From assembly GCA_029882675.1 (NCBI GenBank), contig JAOUKJ010000257.1, positions 1-6,249 on the forward strand: 6,249 nucleotides of DNA. Direction: 5' to 3'. A program made the position numbers and the translations under genes. Position 1 is the stretch's first letter. Every line of letters begins with the position of its first letter. The notes below the pieces were generated by a model, which saw only the letters and a list, made by a program, of their open reading frames with translations, did not search any database and was not told the DNA's origin. Shown one piece after another: positions 1 to 6,249 of the stretch. This DNA comes from Cyclobacteriaceae bacterium. Its GTDB lineage: Bacteria; Bacteroidota; Bacteroidia; Cytophagales; Cyclobacteriaceae.

Positions 1-748
1 CGGGCGTTTCAGCGAAAGCCCTGACCAAAACGGATTAAGTAATACTGCCGGCCTGTGGAACACCCTCAAAGCTGCCGATCTCGACAATGATGGAAATACA
101 GACATCATATTGGGCAACCACGGCCAGAACACACGCATGAAGGCCACTCAGGAACGCCCATTGACCATGTATGTCTATGATTTCGACATGAATGGCACAA
201 TTGAACAGGTGATTACCACCTACAATGGAGAAAAAGACTATCCCTTGCCACTTCGAAACGACATGGTGGCCCAAATACCAAACCTACAGGGACAATATCC
301 AAAACATGAAGATTATCAGGGTAAGCAAATAAATGATATTTTTCCACAAATGAACGGTGTTTTAAAAACCCAGGTGTACGAAACACGATCGATCATTTTA
401 AAAAATAAGGGTAACCTCACTTTTGAGGTGCTCCCGCTTCCTGTTCAGGTGCAGTACGGCCCGGTGCATGCCATTCAGGTCGCAGATATTAATCATGACG
501 GCCTGCCTGATGTCATTACCGGAGGCAACCAGTACCGGGCTAAACCTCAAACCGGGATTTATGCCGCCGGATATCCTGAAGTATTAATCAACCAGGGCAA
601 TTGCCGCTTCCAATCCTTGCCAATTACAATTTCCGGCTTGCTGGAAGATGAAGAAATAAGGAACCTGCAATTCACCACAGTAAATCAATCAAAATTGTTA
701 ATTTTGGGCTTAAACAACCAAAAACTGAAAGTATATCAATATGACTAA
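1..748 (+). CDS. FG-GAP/VCBS repeat protein, C-terminal part (5' end outside window)
   Basis: The reading frame is open from base 2, with no stop before TAA at 746-748, so about 248 C-terminal residues of a longer protein are present. It has calcium-loop type FG-GAP motifs at 77-103 (DLDNDGNTD) and 485-511 (DINHDGLPD), and a degenerate one at 179-205 (DFDMNGTIE). Almost every segment matches the C-terminus of the 1114-residue protein encoded at 1380-4724: GNHGxNxRxKA, then PLxMxVxDFDxNGxxEQ, YPLPLxxDMxxQIPxL, and GGNxxRxKPxxGxYxAxY. The first visible residues align with residue ~866 of that protein, so the whole gene was probably of similar length and also a lipoprotein; that is inference. 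FG-GAP repeats usually form extracellular beta-propellers that bind ligands or other proteins. The partner is unknown. The internal ATG at 137 is not a credible start, because homology continues upstream of it to the window edge. Confidence 0.9.
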   Translation, partial: GRFSESPDQNGLSNTAGLWNTLKAADLDNDGNTDIILGNHGQNTRMKATQERPLTMYVYDFDMNGTIEQVITTYNGEKDYPLPLRNDMVAQIPNLQGQYPKHEDYQGKQINDIFPQMNGVLKTQVYETRSIILKNKGNLTFEVLPLPVQVQYGPVHAIQVADINHDGLPDVITGGNQYRAKPQTGIYAAGYPEVLINQGNCRFQSLPITISGLLEDEEIRNLQFTTVNQSKLLILGLNNQKLKVYQYD

Positions 749-1325
749 AAATACATTTCTACTGTTTTTATTCGTGGCCATTTTTACCTGGACTTCATGC
801 AACACCAAATCAAAATATGACCAAATGGTAGAAGAAGGGCTGGCCTCAGGTGAACATTACGATTCCCTGTTCCTTGGAATAAGCCTGGGCATGACCGACA
901 GCGCTTTTTATACCCACTGTTGGCAACTAAACAAGCAACAGCTGGTCTATCAGGGGAGCGGAAACATGTCTGTCCTTTACAAACTGAAAGAAGAGCTTAA
1001 ACATGCGGCTACGATGGAATTTTATCCCGAGTTTGTAGCAGGTAAAATAGCAAAAATGAAGGCCATAATAAAATATGATGGCTGGTCGCCATGGAACGAA
1101 GACATGAGCAATAATGAATTGCAGGAGGATGTGCTTCAACTCTTTAAAAATTGGTATGGCGATGATTTTATGGAAGTAAAACATCCCCATAACGGGGTGG
1201 CCTATGTGAAAATACAAGGCAATCGCAGGATATCAATCTATGTGAATGACGACACCTCTGTCGTTGTCTTTTTTACCGATCTCGCCATGGAAAGCGACCT
1301 GGACACACAGGAATTGCAGGATTAA
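741..1325 (+). CDS. Small predicted lipoprotein of unknown function (194 aa)
   Basis: The N-terminus is a lipoprotein signal peptide: a short basic start, a hydrophobic stretch at residues ~5-17, and the lipobox WTSC with the lipidated cysteine at 20. The ATG at 741 overlaps the end of the upstream repeat-protein gene by 8 bases, which suggests translational coupling; there is no Shine-Dalgarno sequence, as is common in Bacteroidota. The mature part is about 174 residues with no further membrane segment. Visible landmarks are GISLGMTDSAF (residues ~46-56), a WSPWN motif in the middle, FKNWYGDDF, then VKIQGNRRISIYV followed by a hydrophobic strand VVVFFTDL. This reads as a small alpha/beta domain. 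The 'GISLGM + helix' opening recalls BamE/SmpA-like lipoprotein folds, but that is only a resemblance. I do not recognise a named family. Its place between two paralogous surface proteins suggests it assists or partners them (inference). Confidence 0.9.
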   Translation: MTKNTFLLFLFVAIFTWTSCNTKSKYDQMVEEGLASGEHYDSLFLGISLGMTDSAFYTHCWQLNKQQLVYQGSGNMSVLYKLKEELKHAATMEFYPEFVAGKIAKMKAIIKYDGWSPWNEDMSNNELQEDVLQLFKNWYGDDFMEVKHPHNGVAYVKIQGNRRISIYVNDDTSVVVFFTDLAMESDLDTQELQD

Positions 1326-1379
1326 AACAATTTAATTGGACACGATCATCTACGAGTCACCTAAAAACAAATAGCAAAA

Positions 1380-4300
1380 ATGATAGGGAAAGCCCATATA
1401 ATCCCGTTGTGTTATCTTTTAAGCCTGTTGAGCTTTTCAGCATGTAACCATGGCCAATCTGACGATCCTTCGGGAAGCAATATGACAACGCTTTTCACTC
1501 GGATGGATAGCTCCCTAACCGGCATTAATTTTAAAAACACCCTATCCTTTGATGAAAAATTCAATATTTATAAATATCGTAACTTTTACAATGGCGGAGG
1601 TGTAGCCATTGGTGATATTAACAACGACAGCCTGCCCGATATTTTCTTCACCTCAAATATGGAGCGCAATAAACTGTATCTGAACAAAGGAGATTTTCAC
1701 TTTAAAGATATTACAGAAATTGCAGAAGTGGGGGGCACACACCCCTGGTCTACCGGTGTAACAATGGCCGATGTAAACAGCGATGGCTGGATGGATATTT
1801 ATGTCTGTAATTCAGGAAATGTAGCAGGCGACAACAAAAAAAACGAACTCTACATCAACAATAGCGATGGCACCTTTACAGAAAAGGCGGAAGAATACGG
1901 CCTGGCGGACAGCGGTTTATCCACCCATGCCGTATTTTTTGATTACGACAAAGACGGCGATCTGGACCTCTATCTCCTCAACAACTCCTTCCAGGCCATT
2001 GGGGGATTCGACCTGCAAAAAAACATGCGAAATATCCGTGATAGCATAGGGGGTGACAAACTTTACAAAAACACATCCAACCGGTTTGAAGACGTGAGTG
2101 AAGCAGCGGGCATATATGGCAGCGTGATCGCCTTCGGACTGGGCATAACCATTGGTGACTATAACAGGGACTCCTGGCCAGACATCTATATTTCCAATGA
2201 TTTTTTTGAGAAAGACTATCTGTATATGAATAATGGCGATGGCACGTTCTCTGAAAAAATAGAAGAGCAGATGCGCTCCATAAGTGCGGCCTCCATGGGT
2301 GCCGACATGGGTGACATCAACAACGATGGATGGCCCGACATCTTTGTCACCGACATGCTTCCGGAACCTGAATCCAGGGTAAAGACCGTCACGACTTTTG
2401 AAAGCTGGGACCGGTATAAGGGCAGCGTGGAAAACGGTTATTATCATCAGTTTACAAGAAATATGCTCCACCTCAACAATGGCAATAACACCTTCAGCGA
2501 AGTGGGCCGTCTGGCCAATATCCACGCCACAGACTGGAGTTGGGGAGCACTCATCGCCGATTTTGACAATGACGGCTTCAAAGACCTTTTCGTGGCCAAC
2601 GGTATATATCAGGACCTGACCAATCAGGACTATCTCCGGCACATTTCCAATGAAAGTACCATGCGGTCGATTATCAGTGACAGCGGGGTGGATTTCAGGA
2701 CATTAATAGATGTAATCCCATCAGTAAAAGTACCTAATTATGCCTTTAAGAACAATGGGGGGCTCCATTTTGAAAATAAAGCAGTAGAATGGGGTCTGGG
2801 AGAACCAAGCCATTCCAACGGAGCGGCTTATGGTGATCTGGATAATGATGGTGACCTGGATCTGATCGTTAATAATGTTAATATGCCCGCTTTTATTTAC
2901 AGGAATGAATCTGATAACATAAGCCCGAACAATCATTACCTGGGCTTTAAACTAAAGGGTGAAAAACAAAACCTCGATGCGATAGGTGCTAAAATTACCA
3001 TCAAAGCCAATGGTCAATTATATTATCATGAGCACATGCCCATGCGCGGTTTCCAGTCAACGATGGATAATAAAATCCTGATTGGGTTGGGAAGCCACCA
3101 TAGGGTTGATTCTGTTTTCGTGGAATGGCCTGATGGCCGGCATACCCTCCTGAAAAACGTAAAAACCAATACGGTGTTAACCCTTACACAAAGCCATGCC
3201 AAAGTAATGGAAAACGATGTAGCTGATACCGAAGAAACTGATCCTTTATTTACCGAAATTAATTACAGGGATAGACTAAAGTACAAGCACACCGAAAGCG
3301 ACTTTAGTGATTTTGAACGTTCGCGTTTACTCTTTCATATGCGATCAACTGAAGGTCCGGCAACGGCTATTGGCGATTTAAACGGAGACGGCCTGGACGA
3401 TATTTTTCTGGGCGGAGCAAAAGGATTTCCAGGCGTTACCTATCTTCAAGATCGTTCCGGTAGTTTCACCCCGAAAAATAAATCTTTATTTACTGATGAC
3501 CAATCAGCCGAAGACGTTAGCAGTACATTTTTTGATGCGGATGGTGATGGCGACCTCGATTTGTACGTGGTCAGTGGCAGCAATGAGTTTTCTTCCGGCT
3601 CTACGGCCCTGCGAGACCGGTTGTATTTCAACAAAGGCAATGGAATACTTGAAAAATCAGCACAATCACTCCCTACATCCAAATTTGAAAGTACCGCTGT
3701 CGCCCGTCCGCAGGACTTTGACCACGATGGCGACATCGATCTTTTTGTAGGTGGAAGAATGGAGCTTTTCGCCTATGGTGTGCCTTCCTCAAGCTATCTG
3801 CTTGAAAATGACGGTAAAGGAAATTTTACAAATGTGACACAAGAAAAGGCACCCGGATTGTCACGTATAGGCCTGGTCACTGACGCCCTATGGAAGGATC
3901 TGGACAATGATGCCGACCAGGATCTGATCATCGTGGGTGAGTGGATGCCCATCACCATTATGATAAACGAAAACGGAAATTTTGTGAACAAAACAGTTGC
4001 TTCAGGCTTGAAAGAGACCAACGGATGGTGGAATAAAATAGCCTCTGCCGACATTGACCAGGATGGAGACATGGATTTTATCGTGGGCAACCACGGCCTG
4101 AATTCACGTCTGAAAGCCTCCCCCGAAGCCCCGTTAGTAATGCATGTCAACGATTTTGACAACAATGGATCGGCTGAACAAATTCTGAGCACTTTCAACC
4201 TGGATAATACGTATCCACTACCCCTGATGCACGACATGATGATGCAAATACCTGCATTGGAAAAAAAATACGACAGCTACGCCAGCTATGCCGGGCAAAC

Positions 4301-4724
4301 CCTCACTGACTATTTTACGCCTCAACAGTTGGAAAACAGTGTGGCTTTAAATGCCTATGAACTGCGTTCAATGGCCGTACTGAATAATGGAGATGATACT
4401 TTTTCCACCATTCCCCTCCCACTGGCTGCACAATATTCCCCTGTTTATGGGATCTGCATTGATGATTTTAATGGCGATGGCATTCCCGACGTGGTTTTAG
4501 GTGGCAATTTACACCGTGTAAAGCCCGAAATGGGCCGGTATGATGCCAATTATGGTTTGTTTTTAAAAGGGAAAGGCAATGGACATTTTGAAGCCATACG
4601 CAACCAAACTTCGGGTCTTAACATCACCGGCGAAGTCAGGGACATCATCACATTGACTATTCGTGGGAAGAAGCACTTGATGGTGGTGAGGAATGGGGAC
4701 AGCCCTGTTTTTTATACGTATTAA
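1380..4724 (+). CDS. FG-GAP/VCBS repeat lipoprotein with ASPIC/UnbV domain (1114 aa)
   Basis: This is a complete exported lipoprotein. Residues 1-21 are a signal peptide with lipobox FSAC (Cys22), followed by CNHGQSDD, an acidic patch like the Bacteroidota surface-export signal. FG-GAP motifs of the form DxDxDGxxD start at residues 79, 131, 188, 260, 312, 394 and 486. An ASPIC/UnbV domain then spans ~520-602 (GAKITI, MPMRGFQST, IGLG, VEWPDG). A second set begins at 666, 719, 779, 840, 891, 925 (degenerate, DFDNNGSAE) and 1029. Glycine is replaced by serine at 79 and 260, and by alanine at 840. The layout suggests two calcium-stabilised beta-propellers around the ASPIC domain, as in animal CRTAC1-like proteins but doubled. 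Such proteins are thought to bind ligands or partners outside the cell; no enzymatic residues are evident. The ATG at 1380 is chosen because the signal peptide follows at once. The A-rich leader lacks a Shine-Dalgarno sequence. The C-terminal quarter is paralogous to the gene at 1-748. Confidence 0.95.
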   Translation: MIGKAHIIPLCYLLSLLSFSACNHGQSDDPSGSNMTTLFTRMDSSLTGINFKNTLSFDEKFNIYKYRNFYNGGGVAIGDINNDSLPDIFFTSNMERNKLYLNKGDFHFKDITEIAEVGGTHPWSTGVTMADVNSDGWMDIYVCNSGNVAGDNKKNELYINNSDGTFTEKAEEYGLADSGLSTHAVFFDYDKDGDLDLYLLNNSFQAIGGFDLQKNMRNIRDSIGGDKLYKNTSNRFEDVSEAAGIYGSVIAFGLGITIGDYNRDSWPDIYISNDFFEKDYLYMNNGDGTFSEKIEEQMRSISAASMGADMGDINNDGWPDIFVTDMLPEPESRVKTVTTFESWDRYKGSVENGYYHQFTRNMLHLNNGNNTFSEVGRLANIHATDWSWGALIADFDNDGFKDLFVANGIYQDLTNQDYLRHISNESTMRSIISDSGVDFRTLIDVIPSVKVPNYAFKNNGGLHFENKAVEWGLGEPSHSNGAAYGDLDNDGDLDLIVNNVNMPAFIYRNESDNISPNNHYLGFKLKGEKQNLDAIGAKITIKANGQLYYHEHMPMRGFQSTMDNKILIGLGSHHRVDSVFVEWPDGRHTLLKNVKTNTVLTLTQSHAKVMENDVADTEETDPLFTEINYRDRLKYKHTESDFSDFERSRLLFHMRSTEGPATAIGDLNGDGLDDIFLGGAKGFPGVTYLQDRSGSFTPKNKSLFTDDQSAEDVSSTFFDADGDGDLDLYVVSGSNEFSSGSTALRDRLYFNKGNGILEKSAQSLPTSKFESTAVARPQDFDHDGDIDLFVGGRMELFAYGVPSSSYLLENDGKGNFTNVTQEKAPGLSRIGLVTDALWKDLDNDADQDLIIVGEWMPITIMINENGNFVNKTVASGLKETNGWWNKIASADIDQDGDMDFIVGNHGLNSRLKASPEAPLVMHVNDFDNNGSAEQILSTFNLDNTYPLPLMHDMMMQIPALEKKYDSYASYAGQTLTDYFTPQQLENSVALNAYELRSMAVLNNGDDTFSTIPLPLAAQYSPVYGICIDDFNGDGIPDVVLGGNLHRVKPEMGRYDANYGLFLKGKGNGHFEAIRNQTSGLNITGEVRDIITLTIRGKKHLMVVRNGDSPVFYTY

Positions 4725-4761
4725 TGCCGGAAGATTGATAAAAATCACCGAACTCGCGTGA

Positions 4762-4786
4762 AGAGGTGACAAAAGGACTCACCTTT
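4762..4786. terminator. Inverted repeat between convergent genes, possible weak bidirectional terminator
   Basis: AGGTGA at 4764-4769 and TCACCT at 4779-4784 are perfect inverted arms. One A-T and one G-T pair extend the stem to 8 pairs around a 9-base loop. The repeat lies between the stop of the repeat-protein gene (4724) and the MFS gene, and its right arm reaches the MFS stop codon (4785-4787). Location supports a role in ending transcription from both sides. No U-tract follows the stem directly on either strand, so intrinsic termination is unproven. Confidence 0.3.
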
Positions 4787-5957
4787 ATGACTTCGCCCCG
4801 GACTTTACAGTTGCCAATGACCTTCTGGAAAGCAAAATAGAAAACAAATTCAACAACACTAAAAGCAGGAAACCTACATTTAAACCAAAGCCCTCAGCGA
4901 TAAACCCGATGGCCACCGGTCCAACAAGGAAACCCACAAAACCCATACTGGCCACCGAGGCCACACCATGGGCCGATGACACCTCGTCTTTTTTGGCGGC
5001 ATTACTCATCAGGACCGGCACAATGCAGGAGTATCCGATACCTGCCAGAGCAAAACCGCTTATCACTATCCAGGTGCTGCCCAACACCACCATCATGATG
5101 CCTGTCAGGGCAATGAGGAAGCCCCAGGTGAGTATTTGTCCCGAGCCATAACGTTGTGTTAATGCATCGCCATTGAACCGGCCCAGTGTCATGGTGAGGG
5201 AATATGCGGCATATCCCATTCCCGCCACATAGGCATCGGAATTCAAAAATTCTTTTAAATAAACACTACTCCAGTCTGCAATAGCCCCCTCACCGAGTAG
5301 TACACAAAAGCTGATCAGCGCCAGCGCCCACACCGAACGGGCAGGCAACACCAATGCCGGGCCCTTTGCCTTCACCTCATCGGCAAGGTGCCAGACATGT
5401 TTGCGCACATACCACCAGATGATGGCGGCAAAACTCACATTGGAGATCGTAAAGTGCATCACCGCATCCACCTGGTATGCCGCCAGCACGCCGCCCAGGG
5501 CGGCCCCAAAAATACCGCCCAGACTAAAAAACCCATGGCTGGTGGCCATGATCAGTACACCATCCTGTTTTTCAACGACTCCCACAAGGTTGTTGGCCGC
5601 CACATTAATCATCCCTACTGCCAAGCCATGAAAAAACAAAGCCGCACATAAGAAGGTATAATTAAAAGCCATCACAGGGAATACAGAGGCCAGGTACAAG
5701 ACCACAGCAGTAATGGTAGTCACTCTGCCTACCCCAAAGCGCGACAGTAGCCCCGGGCTCACCAGCATTGACAGTACAGCCCCCATGGGCGAGAAAAAAA
5801 GAGCCAGGCCCAACATGCCTTCACTCAAGCCCAGGGATTGCTTTACCTCAGGTATCCGTGTTACCCAAAATCCAAAAACCAGACTCCCGAGGAAAAACAT
5901 GATGCCTATACTGCGGTAAAGCGGGTTCGTTAAATACTTTTTTAGTTGTCCGATCAT
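4785..5957 (-). CDS. MFS transporter, MosC/YbjJ-like (390 aa)
   Basis: This is an inner-membrane transporter of the major facilitator superfamily with about 12 hydrophobic segments. Approximate positions are 16-33, 47-70, 78-97, 101-122, 139-160, 167-184, 209-226, 241-262, 276-292, 296-319, 334-356 and 358-378, with a polar loop at ~185-205 between the halves. Landmarks match the MosC/YbjJ branch: WVTRIPEVKQSLGLSEGMLG after helix 1, GMINVAANN in helix 4, HGFFSLGGIFGAALGG in helix 5, GEGAIADWSSVYL in helix 7, and GRFNGDALTQRYG after helix 8. The length is normal for the family. The substrate is not known; some relatives are annotated as sugar permease-like. The ATG at 5957 gives an intact first helix and is preceded by a purine-rich stretch (AAAGAGAAAAGG, 5979 down to 5968) about 10 bases away, a plausible ribosome site. 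The gene lies 36 bases downstream of the alcohol dehydrogenase gene, so cotranscription is likely. Confidence 0.92.
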   Translation of the reverse strand: MIGQLKKYLTNPLYRSIGIMFFLGSLVFGFWVTRIPEVKQSLGLSEGMLGLALFFSPMGAVLSMLVSPGLLSRFGVGRVTTITAVVLYLASVFPVMAFNYTFLCAALFFHGLAVGMINVAANNLVGVVEKQDGVLIMATSHGFFSLGGIFGAALGGVLAAYQVDAVMHFTISNVSFAAIIWWYVRKHVWHLADEVKAKGPALVLPARSVWALALISFCVLLGEGAIADWSSVYLKEFLNSDAYVAGMGYAAYSLTMTLGRFNGDALTQRYGSGQILTWGFLIALTGIMMVVLGSTWIVISGFALAGIGYSCIVPVLMSNAAKKDEVSSAHGVASVASMGFVGFLVGPVAIGFIAEGFGLNVGFLLLVLLNLFSILLSRRSLATVKSGAKS

Positions 5958-5993
5958 CTGTATACTACCTTTTCTCTTTACAAATTCTGTTTT

Positions 5994-6249
5994 TCAGGGG
6001 ATCATTACAATCTTCGTACAACCCGGTCTCCGCTCATTAAACATCGCATATGCCCCTACTCCCTCTGCTAAGTCCACCCGGTGACTGATAATGGAGGTGA
6101 AATCGTACTTCCCACTCCTTACCAATGGCAACAAAGCAGGCACATAATGCTGTACCGGACACCTCCCTGTACTGTAAGTCAGGTTTTTATTATAAAGATC
6201 CATCGGCGTAAAGGAAAAATTCTTTTCGCTGTGCACACCAACTACGGAA
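5994..6249 (-). CDS. Zinc-dependent alcohol dehydrogenase (MDR family), C-terminal part
   Basis: The frame is open from the right window edge to TGA at 5994-5996, giving about 84 C-terminal residues. The first visible residues are SVVGVHSEKNF, the end of a Rossmann-fold strand. They are followed by the pattern YNKNLTYSTGRCPVQHY, then LPLVRSGKYDF, SIISHRVDLAEG, AYAMFNERRPGCTKIVM. This is the usual C-terminal end of medium-chain zinc alcohol dehydrogenases; the GRCPV segment and the GCTK ending resemble the formaldehyde dehydrogenase-like branch. These enzymes oxidise or reduce alcohols and aldehydes with NAD(P) in the cytoplasm. The zinc ligands and the nucleotide-binding GxGxxG motif lie outside the window, so activity and substrate cannot be judged. 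A GTG at 6236 could be read as a start, but the family homology runs through it, so the true start is beyond 6249. Confidence 0.88.
   Translation of the reverse strand, partial: SVVGVHSEKNFSFTPMDLYNKNLTYSTGRCPVQHYVPALLPLVRSGKYDFTSIISHRVDLAEGVGAYAMFNERRPGCTKIVMIP

Noticed and set aside
1..748. The first repeat gene as a truncated pseudogene copy
   Set aside because: The frame is open to the window edge and aligns well with its paralogue, so the truncation is only the window boundary.
1326..1379. Possible Bacteroidota promoter (TTG ... TAnnTTTG) in the gap before the large repeat gene
   Set aside because: A TTG is present near 1337 but no good TAnnTTTG box lies at the right distance; the gap is short and the gene may simply be in the same operon.
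1917..2642. Long minus-strand open frame (241 codons) opposite the large repeat protein, plus a 147-codon one at 3794-4237
   Set aside because: These are antisense shadows of the Asp-rich repeat gene. GAT/GAC codons read backwards give Ile/Val-rich products with no recognisable domain, while the plus strand has strong family motifs.
1614..4490. DNA-level tandem repeats in the large gene
   Set aside because: Recurring 'gatggcgac'-like strings come from the DxDGD protein motif and are not regularly spaced or near-identical over longer stretches.
4734..4747. Small inverted repeat GATT/AATC after the repeat-protein stop
   Set aside because: A 4-base AT-rich stem is too short to count as a terminator or operator.
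5388..5651. Plus-strand open frames inside the MFS gene
   Set aside because: The products are Pro/Thr/His-rich without domains, and the minus-strand frame encodes a clear 12-helix transporter.

Overview
The window looks like chromosomal DNA from a member of the Bacteroidota. Three things point that way: long lipoproteins built from FG-GAP/VCBS repeats with an ASPIC/UnbV domain, Cys-Asn type lipoprotein signal peptides, and A-rich leaders without a Shine-Dalgarno sequence before the plus-strand genes. Base composition is moderate by eye. Nothing in the sequence fixes the genus.

Layout: positions 1-4724 hold three plus-strand genes. First is the 3' end of a large FG-GAP repeat protein (1-748). 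Next comes a 194-residue lipoprotein of no family I can name (741-1325), whose start overlaps the previous gene by 8 bases. After a 54-base gap comes a complete 1114-residue FG-GAP/ASPIC-UnbV lipoprotein (1380-4724). The C-terminal ~250 residues of the first and third genes are clear paralogues that align almost without gaps, so this is a duplicated repeat-protein gene with a small lipoprotein gene between the copies. All the products seem exported and probably act at the outer membrane or cell surface. Proteins of this type are often encoded near SusC/SusD-type TonB-dependent uptake genes in Bacteroidota, but no such gene lies in this window.

A convergent minus-strand pair follows. The C-terminal end of a zinc-dependent (MDR) alcohol dehydrogenase (5994-6249, start beyond the window) lies 36 bases upstream of a 12-helix MFS transporter of the MosC/YbjJ type (4785-5957). 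They are probably cotranscribed, and unrelated to the repeat-protein cluster. The two gene sets converge over about 60 bases that contain one modest inverted repeat.

No RNA gene, CRISPR array, insertion sequence or attachment site was seen, and no gene-free stretch exceeds 60 bases. The most interesting points are the paralogue-lipoprotein-paralogue arrangement, the seven-motif / ASPIC / seven-motif layout of the large protein, a conserved insertion in its C-terminal half, and the uncharacterised small lipoprotein.
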